This document shows positions 17,624-25,749 of a stretch of 64,000 nt of DNA, piece after piece (the stretch's first letter is position 1; every line of letters starts with the position of its first letter). The stretch is from the NCBI GenBank assembly GCA_020628165.1, contig JAHDFM010000005.1, positions 65,981 to 129,980 on the forward strand, read 5' to 3'. A program made the position numbers and the translations under genes. A model generated the notes under the pieces. It was not told the origin of the DNA. It was given only the letters and a program-made list of their open reading frames with translations, and searched no databases. This stretch comes from Bdellovibrionales bacterium. Its GTDB lineage: Bacteria > Bdellovibrionota > Bdellovibrionia > Bdellovibrionales > UBA1609.

Positions 17624-19924
17624 ATGAAGTTTTTACTTATTGTATTATCTATTTGTGCGTCTATGCATGCAAAGGCGGATTTAGGAACTGTTCCAGCGGC
17701 TTACAGTTGTGATGAAATGTATTATGCGTTCACTTATGATTACGAGCGAATCAGAGAGGTTTGGGGTGCATTTAATAAGCCATCTAGTCAGTGTAATAAA
17801 GCTGTTATTGATTGGATTAGAGATTTAAATAACGTCTCAGCACAACAGCAAGAAATCAACTCATTATTATATGCCATAAACGATAAAGAAGAGCGTCTAG
17901 CATTCTTTACAGATCCTAATATAAATATGTTGCCAGAAGAGATGTCTCTTTCTTTTTTACAGACTCTTCCACAAGATGAGTACTTTGCATTACTCAATGA
18001 TCCAAGTTTGGGCTACCGGGATCTAAAAACACAACAAGAAATGATTGCAATGGCAGAAGCTCAATATAATAAAAACCCATCATGGAACTGGAACTACAAT
18101 GAGTCTTGGAGACCACCAACGCCAAATGCTGGTGTTGCAAGTGTGAATTCTAATGGTTACTACCGCATTGATCATATTGGGCCTCCCAGAGAGTACGATG
18201 AATTATTGGCTCTTAGATGTTCGGACATGTATCGTGGTTTTGGCACTTGTGAACAAGATTGTGTTTATTTACGAGCACTGGCTGTCGATATGCATTCAAA
18301 AATTAGGCTTTTTTTAAAAGATTGGGACTGGGAAAACGATAAGATCACTTGCACTCCACAATCGAGAGTCAAAGGAAACTTGGCCATATTTGATGCTCCT
18401 TATTGCAAAGAATCCTGCCCGGGAGACTTTCAACAAAAGTGCACTAGCTGTAGTTTTCGCACAAAAGAATCAGACGAAAAGCCAAGCTTATACATTTGTC
18501 AAAGCGAATACGATGCTCATCATGCTGCCCAGTTGTTTTGTAATTTAAAAACAGGTGAAAACTGTGCTGGCGAAGTTGTTTGTAACACCACTTTTAACGT
18601 TCCAAGTGACGAAAAAATGGTAGTCGCTGGTGAAACGTTCATTTCTGAAATGTTATCAGAAATAGTGAGCTTACAAGGGGCAGTTAGTGGGAGAATAGGA
18701 ACACCAGAAGATTCTTCGTTGAACATTGGTTTAGGCTTCCAGGGTGAAATACAATACAACGCCGATGTCTCGACAGGAATAAACTTATTCAGTGTTGAAG
18801 GGCCACCTTTAATCACGAAATACTTTACAGAAAGAAAATCAACAGGAAAAGTGTATGAATGCATTGTCGACAATAATTCAACAGAAGAAGATGGCAATAA
18901 CTACAGTTCAGAGCACCTGTCGTCTTGTGAAGATATATACGAGGTTTCTGAGTTAGATAACAGCGAGTTAAGGAATCTCTGCGAAGATAATATCAAAGAC
19001 TTTGGACCTTGTATGAAAACTCGTTTGGGTGAAGGGCGTGCCTTTTACAATTGTGAAGCTACCTTTGAAAATATAAAATTAAAAACAACTTCAGCGATGG
19101 CTAACTTAGGTGGAGATATTAGGTTAGGTCCTGCTGAGGCCGGTGTTGAACTTGCGGGTTCTTATAGTCAGGGTTGGCAAACGAAAAGCACAATATCTAC
19201 AGTTTCAAAAAAATTCAATGCTGGTGGAATTACCTATGAGAATATGAAACAAACCTGTCAGCGTTGGACGGAGCTTTGGTCAGAAACTACGGTTAAGTCA
19301 TTTGATATTGATCAAGACAATTCATGGTTATTTCCTGAAACATGGGTGAACTGGCTTAAAAAAGGTCAATCATTAAGGAAAGACGGTTACCGAGTGCAGT
19401 GCTCTTCTTCCAAAGCAGATGGGTCTATTGTTAAAGTTTTACTTTCAAGGCTAGATATTTCTTTAGGCTTAGATCGATTTGAAAGGTCTGGAGATAATTT
19501 TTCAGAAGAGGAAAAGCGTGAAGGGCGAAAGACTAAAGCCATAAAAAAGTTAAATCGTTCATTGAGAGTGAAGTTAGAAATAGATAAGAGATGGTGGCGT
19601 GAATTCAGGTCTTATAAAAAAGATGAAAATGGCGATGTGTTGTTAAATAGTGAAAATAAGCCCAAAAAAAGTATTGTCCAATGGCCGATGAGTCTATTAA
19701 ACATTCTTGGAGATTTAACCTTTTTGGATGTGGATTATCCGTCTGATGAAAAGACAAATATGGCCTATTTCGCTGTTCCCTATCATAAAAAGTATAATAA
19801 ATACCTTGCTAAAATAAAATCTGGTGATTTTGAGAAGTCTGATATAGACACTTTCTTTTCAGAACTAGGCAGTTTAGATCACAAAGATGGTTTTAAGCTC
19901 TACGATTGTGAGACTATTTATTAG
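17624..19924 (+). CDS. Large cysteine-rich secreted protein of unknown function
   Basis: 766 residues. Signal peptide MKFLLIVLSICASMHAKA, cleaved before DLGTVP; AAGG precedes the ATG. The middle (~200-330) is packed with cysteines (CSDMYRGFGTC, CKESCPGDFQQKCTSC, FCNLKTGENC), which suggests a disulfide-stabilised extracellular domain. The following ~330-560 region is beta-rich with Gly/Ser repeats (GRIGTPEDSSLNIGLG, AGVELAGSYSQGW) and could be an amphipathic or pore-like segment. The C-terminal ~200 residues are charged. I recognise no family. The gene lies 39 bases before the next secreted-protein gene, so the two are probably cotranscribed. Confidence 0.75.
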   Translation: MKFLLIVLSICASMHAKADLGTVPAAYSCDEMYYAFTYDYERIREVWGAFNKPSSQCNKAVIDWIRDLNNVSAQQQEINSLLYAINDKEERLAFFTDPNINMLPEEMSLSFLQTLPQDEYFALLNDPSLGYRDLKTQQEMIAMAEAQYNKNPSWNWNYNESWRPPTPNAGVASVNSNGYYRIDHIGPPREYDELLALRCSDMYRGFGTCEQDCVYLRALAVDMHSKIRLFLKDWDWENDKITCTPQSRVKGNLAIFDAPYCKESCPGDFQQKCTSCSFRTKESDEKPSLYICQSEYDAHHAAQLFCNLKTGENCAGEVVCNTTFNVPSDEKMVVAGETFISEMLSEIVSLQGAVSGRIGTPEDSSLNIGLGFQGEIQYNADVSTGINLFSVEGPPLITKYFTERKSTGKVYECIVDNNSTEEDGNNYSSEHLSSCEDIYEVSELDNSELRNLCEDNIKDFGPCMKTRLGEGRAFYNCEATFENIKLKTTSAMANLGGDIRLGPAEAGVELAGSYSQGWQTKSTISTVSKKFNAGGITYENMKQTCQRWTELWSETTVKSFDIDQDNSWLFPETWVNWLKKGQSLRKDGYRVQCSSSKADGSIVKVLLSRLDISLGLDRFERSGDNFSEEEKREGRKTKAIKKLNRSLRVKLEIDKRWWREFRSYKKDENGDVLLNSENKPKKSIVQWPMSLLNILGDLTFLDVDYPSDEKTNMAYFAVPYHKKYNKYLAKIKSGDFEKSDIDTFFSELGSLDHKDGFKLYDCETIY

Positions 19925-19963
19925 TTAGGCATGAGTTCATCCTAAAGTAATACGAGGAATTGA

Positions 19964-21886
19964 GTGAAATTAGTTTTATTTTTTTTGATAATTTTAACCA
20001 CTAATAGTTTTATTTACGCCAGCAAAAACGATGCAAGTTCAAGTACGGAGCAGAACTTTTGTGTCAGCGAGGTTCCTCACTCTGATTATGATGCGGCCTC
20101 TTTATTGAGTTTACGTGAAACTGCCATTGGTGGTGTTTTAAAAGACCCTCCACTAGAGCTAGAATTTCCGTTTTTAGAAGAAAAAAAATATTTTGTAGCA
20201 GAGTTTCTCGCAGAATTTGGCGACTTAGAGACCGGGGATTTTGATGGTGACGCTGGTAGAGAGCTTTTAGAAGAAACTTTTGGTTTTCATCCGTTGAAGA
20301 GCATGATTTTTATCGATCAAGTCATGGGTGCAGGGGTCAATGAAGAGACCGGTTCTTGGGCCTCGCTTAATTTTAACACCAACCCAGAACTAACAGATAT
20401 AGAGTTTTTGAAACAGTACCAAGCTTATGCCCTAGTTGAACTCGTTGGAGCCTTACCCCATGTGCTTGCTTATATGCTAGATGCTTCTAGTGGTAATGAA
20501 AAGTTAAGTCCCATCATCTTAGATATTAAACCTAATACAGATGACGGTGAATACTTATTTTCTCAAATAAATTATTATGATGTTGAGGATTTGGCGAGAA
20601 CAGCAAGAAGCATGGCACGTATTGTAACTAGTTTACATGGTGATCAAAGAATGGGGTCTCAAGTTGCAGAATTGTTACTTCGTATTGCAGAAGTTGCAGA
20701 AGCAAGTGACCAAGAAATCAAATTACTAGATCAGCAAGGTTTTAGATCTCTTATAGTCGCTCAAAAAGCTAAAGTTGTTGAGGTCAATCTAATCAATCCA
20801 TTATTTGATGAACTAGAAAATATAATGATGGAGAATTATGAAGATTTTGTGCCAAATATAAACCCTGCTCAGCAGCGTGAAGCCATTGTCAGTTTATTTG
20901 CGATGACGAGTGAATTGACTTATGGCTCGGGTCGCAATGATAGCGACCGAGTAGTTAACATGAATGTTTTGAGCAACATATGGCGAGATGTTTTGTTTGA
21001 AGCTATGCTTGCTTGGAGATATGGCTCTCCTGAAAATTACATCTCTCTTTTGCGTCATATAGATCATTTGAATTTAGAAGAAATACCAGGGCAAGCCGAC
21101 TGCTGCTGGACCGGATATGATGACACAAGTTTCTTTAGATCAGCGGCTGTCATTAGTAGACACTTTGAATTACTCTCAGATTACTTAGATCAATCTTCTG
21201 TGGCTATAAACATTTCTGCAGATCAAGATGCTCAATACGATCAATTACAAATTCCCAACATGACTGTAGAGCTGAATTTTGACGGACAGTCCTTAACGCC
21301 GTTTGTGCAATTTGGAGATCTTTTAGGGCAAGGACAAATTTTATTAGTTGAAAGACACACACACCTATCATTAGAGCGAGCCTCCGCTTTGTCTGACAAA
21401 TTAGATGAGATAAAATCTTTAGCCACTGACCTTAGCTCATCTGATGTCAGTAACGAGTCAGACTTTAAAAATAAAAAAGATCAAATGTTGCAGCTAGCGC
21501 AGTCTCTACAAGCAGATGGTGGTGATATAAATAGGTTTTTAGGTGACTTAGAAGAGTTACTTCGTGATATTAACGAATATAAAATCAAAGTTGAAGAACA
21601 TAAAAACTACTTAGACGCGAATTTTGACTTAGAAAGTGTAGATCCAATCTTTGTAAGAGCTATAGAAGACTTGAGATTCGATTTGGTTAGACTTATGACA
21701 ACTGCTGAGCTCATGAGAGGAACATTAGCTCTTTCATTGAATGAAGCAAAAGCAATGAACCTCAATGTCACACAAGTAATAACAGGTGTAAGTGCAATGA
21801 CTTATGTAGAGAAAAGCAATGGGGGATTGCTTGATAAGTTGAATGCGGTCATTGATGGAATAAAGAGCTATGTTGAACCTAGGTAG
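19964..21886 (+). CDS. Secreted protein of unknown function
   Basis: 640 residues starting at GTG after GAGGAATTGA. The signal peptide is MKLVLFFLIILTTNSFIYA, cleaved before SKNDAS. The mature protein is acidic and mainly helical, with long helices around residues 215-280 (LLLRIAEVAEASDQEIKLL) and a coiled-coil-like C-terminal third (ASALSDKLDEIKSLATDL). One cysteine cluster, ADCCWTGYDD, lies near residue 378. No family recognised. It follows the cysteine-rich protein gene and probably shares its transcript; the pairing suggests that the products act together outside the cytoplasm. Confidence 0.75.
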   Translation: MKLVLFFLIILTTNSFIYASKNDASSSTEQNFCVSEVPHSDYDAASLLSLRETAIGGVLKDPPLELEFPFLEEKKYFVAEFLAEFGDLETGDFDGDAGRELLEETFGFHPLKSMIFIDQVMGAGVNEETGSWASLNFNTNPELTDIEFLKQYQAYALVELVGALPHVLAYMLDASSGNEKLSPIILDIKPNTDDGEYLFSQINYYDVEDLARTARSMARIVTSLHGDQRMGSQVAELLLRIAEVAEASDQEIKLLDQQGFRSLIVAQKAKVVEVNLINPLFDELENIMMENYEDFVPNINPAQQREAIVSLFAMTSELTYGSGRNDSDRVVNMNVLSNIWRDVLFEAMLAWRYGSPENYISLLRHIDHLNLEEIPGQADCCWTGYDDTSFFRSAAVISRHFELLSDYLDQSSVAINISADQDAQYDQLQIPNMTVELNFDGQSLTPFVQFGDLLGQGQILLVERHTHLSLERASALSDKLDEIKSLATDLSSSDVSNESDFKNKKDQMLQLAQSLQADGGDINRFLGDLEELLRDINEYKIKVEEHKNYLDANFDLESVDPIFVRAIEDLRFDLVRLMTTAELMRGTLALSLNEAKAMNLNVTQVITGVSAMTYVEKSNGGLLDKLNAVIDGIKSYVEPR

Positions 21887-22118
21887 GTTTATTTAAGTGT
21901 TTAAATATTTTAAAATATAGGAGTTCTTAGGCTTCGTTGAGCTATTTTACTTAACTCATATTTTTGCAAAACTTACTCTGTTACAAAGTAAATTTTCTAT
22001 TTGGCATTATACAAGGACAATATTTAGATATTTGGACTTATAATGAAGTAACTTTAAAATTTTTAGTCAATCACAGATTTTCTAATAATAGTATTTGTAC
22101 GTTAACCAAGGAGAAATA

Positions 22119-24113
22119 ATGAAATTGTCCCCCACATGCAATGTAGTGTTTTCTATTTTAATAGGATTTGCGCTCACACCAGTGGATACTGCGTTTGCAA
22201 AAAAATCAAGGTCATCATCTTTTAAATCTAGTAAATCTCGTTCCTCTGGATGGAGCTCAAGTAGGAAATCTAGCAGTCGAAAATCATCTTCAAGCGGTTG
22301 GGGAAGTTCTTCCTCTAGCTCAAGATCATCAGTGACATCGTCTTCTACAAGGTCATCACAGTCTTCTTCGTCAACGAGACCTTCACAGTCTTCGTCGTCT
22401 TCAAGAGTTTCTCAAACCTCTTCTAGCACTCAAAGAACTAGAAAAACTTACGAAAGCACTTTTTCTCGTTCAAACGTATTAGCCAGAAAAAAGAATAATA
22501 CCCCAAGCTTTTCAAGAAGCAACCCCAAGACCAACACAGTCACGAGTGCCAGTTTAAAAGGTCCTTTAAAGAATGCAAAATCTGGTGATAGAGTTTACAA
22601 AAGAGTTCCAGACAAGCATAAGCCAGTGAACAAGTATGTCTCTCGCTCGGAAGCCTATGGGATGTATCATCCAAAAACTGGGTATGTGAACCCAGGTTAT
22701 CGTCAGAGTGCACCACATGTAGGTGGGGCTGCTCCAACAATCATCCGTGAAAGTTCAAGCGGTTTTGGTTTTTTTGAAACCTATTTAATGATTTCATTAC
22801 TGACACCAAATTCTAATAGTGGTGGTTCTGTAGTGAATAATTATTACGGTTCTGGTGGAGAAAGCTTCGCAGCTGAGCCTGAATACCAACAAATGGAACA
22901 AAGATTTTCTGTTGATTCTAACCCATCAGATTGGGTTTCTGCTGGTCAAAATGCGTCGTTCAGTTCTTTGTTTAAAGTGCCTGAAGATATGACAGTCGCT
23001 GGATGTGAACTTAAGTATGGTGGAACTTTAATATTAGAACAAGTTGCAGGTTCAACGGCTCAACTTTTCTATATGTCTCCAAACGTAGAAGATGAGTCAG
23101 ATGCAGTTCTTGAAGGTGAGTGTGAGCAATACGCAGCAGTCAATCTCGCTGTTTCAGATTTATCACTTTTCAACTCAAAGTTTGTAAACACTGCCAAAGA
23201 AACTGTGAGTGCCAACCAACTTGTTGTTGCTGAACAGCTTGGTGGAGCAGAGTTTGAAACTATTGAAGTTATCGAAAAAGATCCAAACACAATATATTTT
23301 TGTGGTGGGAGTCCAACCGGTAATTATACTAAAACTGTGAATTATTTCTCTAATATGGTAAGAGGTTACACTGTCAAGCTTATCACAACATCTGGTTCAT
23401 GGGATAATTTAGAGAAACTTGAAAATGGGATTTGTGATGCTGCGATCATTCAGTCAGACTCTAAAGACCTTTACAAAGAAGGTGTTCCAACGTCTTTGGT
23501 TGTGGACAATTTAAAAACTACAGATCTTTACGACGAGTTAGGTCACTTAGTTTGTCGCAAAAGTCTTGGCTTAGAAAAACCAACTATTCAGTCGTTATTA
23601 GAATATGCTCAGTACAACTATGTGTCTGTGAATACAGGTTCTATGAGCTCTGGATCTACAGTAACATGGTCACAAATGGAAAGAACCATTGGTGAGTCTA
23701 TGTCTGACATTAACACATACACTGTAGGCTCTGGTGCTGCAGCTGATGAAGTGTTTGAGCAAGAAAAAGACTGCTTTTTCACTATGATTGGAAGAAGTTC
23801 TACTTTCTTAGCTGACGTGAGTGATAGATCTGAAGACAAAAGAGAAAGAGATCAACTTCAACTCATCAGTTTAGACATTGAAGAGATGGATGAAAGCATC
23901 TACTCTATTGAAAAAATTGGTGATGATGTCTATCCAGGTTTGTACAAAAAGGGTAGATTTGTCGGTCGTCTTGTTGACCTCAGTCCAAAAGTATTAACTG
24001 TTAAAGCTCAGTTAGCAGTTAACAAGTCGATTGATCCAGGCAAGCAAAGAGCAATCACGGAACAGGTTCGTGACGTCGCCGAAATCATGCAAGAAGAAAC
24101 AAGAAGGCGTTAG
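22119..24113 (+). CDS. Secreted Ser-rich protein with TAXI-like solute-binding domain
   Basis: 664 residues. ATG at 22119 is chosen for its AAGGAG site and because it gives a signal peptide (ending DTAFA). Residues ~25-150 are a low-complexity Ser/Arg/Lys stretch (about half Ser). A short Gly/Tyr-rich part follows. From ~390 to ~625 the sequence resembles TAXI-type TRAP solute-binding receptors: IYFCGGSPTGNYTKTVNYF at the start, GSWDNLEKLENGICDAAIIQ, then VNTGSMSSGSTVTWSQM and AADEVFEQEKDCFFTMIG. No TRAP membrane subunit is nearby, so it may be a sensor or surface binder rather than a transporter component. The domain call is by pattern only. Confidence 0.75.
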   Translation: MKLSPTCNVVFSILIGFALTPVDTAFAKKSRSSSFKSSKSRSSGWSSSRKSSSRKSSSSGWGSSSSSSRSSVTSSSTRSSQSSSSTRPSQSSSSSRVSQTSSSTQRTRKTYESTFSRSNVLARKKNNTPSFSRSNPKTNTVTSASLKGPLKNAKSGDRVYKRVPDKHKPVNKYVSRSEAYGMYHPKTGYVNPGYRQSAPHVGGAAPTIIRESSSGFGFFETYLMISLLTPNSNSGGSVVNNYYGSGGESFAAEPEYQQMEQRFSVDSNPSDWVSAGQNASFSSLFKVPEDMTVAGCELKYGGTLILEQVAGSTAQLFYMSPNVEDESDAVLEGECEQYAAVNLAVSDLSLFNSKFVNTAKETVSANQLVVAEQLGGAEFETIEVIEKDPNTIYFCGGSPTGNYTKTVNYFSNMVRGYTVKLITTSGSWDNLEKLENGICDAAIIQSDSKDLYKEGVPTSLVVDNLKTTDLYDELGHLVCRKSLGLEKPTIQSLLEYAQYNYVSVNTGSMSSGSTVTWSQMERTIGESMSDINTYTVGSGAAADEVFEQEKDCFFTMIGRSSTFLADVSDRSEDKRERDQLQLISLDIEEMDESIYSIEKIGDDVYPGLYKKGRFVGRLVDLSPKVLTVKAQLAVNKSIDPGKQRAITEQVRDVAEIMQEETRRR

Positions 24114-24151
24114 GGTCTGGTATAAAACAAAAAAATATTTTTAAAATAAGT

Positions 24152-24181
24152 CTGCGCTTTCTAAAAAAAAAGAAAGCGCAG
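24152..24181. terminator. Perfect hairpin, possible terminator
   Basis: An 11-bp perfect stem (24152-24162 with 24171-24181) encloses an eight-base A loop. It sits between two plus-strand genes. The plus strand lacks a T-run after it, while the minus strand has one, so it may serve more as mRNA 3'-end protection than as a classical terminator for the gene at 22119. Confidence 0.5.
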
Positions 24182-24209
24182 CATTTAATTGTAATAAAAG
24201 GACGAATGT

Positions 24210-24545
24210 ATGAAATACATATTAATACTACTTTCACTGTTTGCAAGTTTAGCCGCACAAGCGACAGAAGAAAAAGTGATTTGCGAATTTGCTTACGCAT
24301 ATGTTAATGGTGCTGTTGGTTCAGATCTAAAATACTGCGATGACTATTTAGTTAATAATACTTTTGGAGATTACACAGGTAGGCAGTTTAATAGCGAAGA
24401 AGACGCAAGAGACTTTATCAAAAAAAACAAACGGATTACTTGTTTAATAAGTGAAGATACACCAAGAAAAATTGATTTCGATGATAGGTTTGTCTTTTAT
24501 AGTTGCTACACCAAGAAAGTTTTTTTAGACTCAAAGTATCAGTAA
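24210..24545 (+). CDS. Small secreted protein of unknown function
   Basis: 111 residues. Signal peptide MKYILILLSLFASLAAQA, cleaved before TEEKVICEF. The mature ~93 residues have four cysteines (VICEF, KYCDD, ITCLI, YSCYT), likely forming two disulfides, and many acidic and aromatic residues. AAGGACG lies upstream of the ATG. It is the last of the plus-strand run of exported proteins. No family recognised. Confidence 0.7.
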   Translation: MKYILILLSLFASLAAQATEEKVICEFAYAYVNGAVGSDLKYCDDYLVNNTFGDYTGRQFNSEEDARDFIKKNKRITCLISEDTPRKIDFDDRFVFYSCYTKKVFLDSKYQ

Positions 24546-24730
24546 ACACAGAATGTGCTACTAGAGTGGCGCATTCGCTCAGTCAAACTGCAGGCACGAT
24601 TGTCGTTATAAAACCCCGATGCCTTAAATCATAGATTTAATGATATATAATAAGAGAATAAATTTTTTGTTATTATATTTAGATTTAGAGCTAAAATTAT
24701 ACATCTTCATTCATGGTGTATGAAAATGAG

Positions 24731-25276
24731 TTACTCAGACCAATGAGAGATTACTCTTCGAGATCTGGTCATCACAGTGAAATAACCATAAGTTAAATAA
24801 CAAGCAAATATTGATAAAACTAATGTGAAATAGGTAAAGAAGCTAACTGTACTAGCATTAATAAATTGAGTATTTACAAATAAACACCCTGTAATTCCAG
24901 TTATGACGAGTGCGACAAGAAGAAGGGACAGTTTTTTAAAACTAGTATCTTGTGTTTTTTTAAAATTCTGCTCGTGCTGTATAGACGATATAATTTTCCT
25001 AGTTTTATCAAACTTTTTTTTATTGCTTTTAGACTCAAACTTTTTGAGAAATTTTAATAATTCACTAGCGTCATTAATTTCAATATTTTCGTCAGTTAAA
25101 GGACCTTCTATATGTTCAAGATGTTGCACTAGCAATTTAAATTGATCATTGATATTGGCAGACCTGTCGTCTGCAAAGCGAACATAAGAAATGGCGATTA
25201 AACCAAGCAAAGCTCCAAACACTTGAGAAAGTGTAGAGTAAAAATAGAGTAAGTTAGTCTGATCAAAATCAAGCAA
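24731..25276 (-). CDS. Small inner-membrane protein of unknown function
   Basis: 181 residues with three predicted membrane helices: an N-terminal one (FGALLGLIAISYV) and a C-terminal pair (LSLLLVALVITGITGCLFV and FFTYFTLVLSIFACYLTYGYF). A charged, Lys-rich cytoplasmic segment of about 75 residues lies between. The start is TTG with GAGG eight bases upstream; no in-frame ATG exists before the first helix. No family recognised. It lies 145 bases downstream of tRNA-Asp on the same strand. Confidence 0.65.
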   Translation of the reverse strand: MLDFDQTNLLYFYSTLSQVFGALLGLIAISYVRFADDRSANINDQFKLLVQHLEHIEGPLTDENIEINDASELLKFLKKFESKSNKKKFDKTRKIISSIQHEQNFKKTQDTSFKKLSLLLVALVITGITGCLFVNTQFINASTVSFFTYFTLVLSIFACYLTYGYFTVMTRSRRVISHWSE

Positions 25277-25421
25277 AGTTTAGGACCTCTTTTTAAAATT
25301 TAGTATTAAAGTTTGTGGTATTTGTATAGGTTCTTCTATTCGCTCAGGATCAAAGCTTTTTACTCATGTTTACAGTTTTTGTGAAATTTGTTTCAGTTAT
25401 GAAGATTCTTTTAAGATAAAA

Positions 25422-25498
25422 TGGCGGGGTTGACGGGACTCGAACCCGCGACCTCCGGCGTGACAGGCCAGCGTTGTAACCAACTCTACTACAACCCC
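25422..25498 (-). tRNA. tRNA-Asp (GTC anticodon)
   Basis: On the minus strand a full cloverleaf can be drawn: acceptor GGGGTTG paired with CAACCCC, discriminator G, encoded CCA; anticodon loop CTGTCAC with anticodon GTC; T-arm GCGGG-TTCGAGT-CCCGT. The anticodon-to-T-arm region is nearly identical to bacterial tRNA-Asp. No integrase or repeated tRNA 3' end is nearby, so it does not appear to be an occupied attachment site. Confidence 0.95.
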
Positions 25499-25589
25499 AC
25501 GTTGTAATGAATCGCTAATATAGGATCCAAATCCTCCGTGAGCAACATCTTTTTTTATAGATATCAATATTTTGCAACGCTTCTGCAAG

Positions 25590-25620
25590 CAAAAAAGGCA
25601 GCCGCTAAAAGCTGCCTAAT
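25590..25620 (-). terminator. Rho-independent terminator after pepN
   Basis: On the minus strand a 7-bp GC-rich stem (25611-25617 with 25596-25602) with an eight-base loop is followed by six T. It lies 130 bases beyond the pepN stop and before tRNA-Asp, so it separates the two transcripts. Confidence 0.85.
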
Positions 25621-25749
25621 TACAGTTCATTTTTTACTGTTAGTTTTGCAAGTTTTACTAATTTTTAACCTTTATTTAAGCACTTACATAAACTTATTAA
25701 TGAAAGATTTACCTTTAAGTCGGGAGTCAGAAAAGGCTTTCACCCTCAA

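Noticed and set aside
24624..24640. Palindrome TTAAATC-ATA-GATTTAA after the small secreted-protein gene
   Set aside because: Short, purely AT-rich at the ends and without a T-run; not distinguishable from chance in this AT-rich sequence.
25422..25498. tRNA-Asp as an integration site for a mobile element
   Set aside because: No integrase, no repeat of the tRNA 3' end and no island-like genes were seen beside it.
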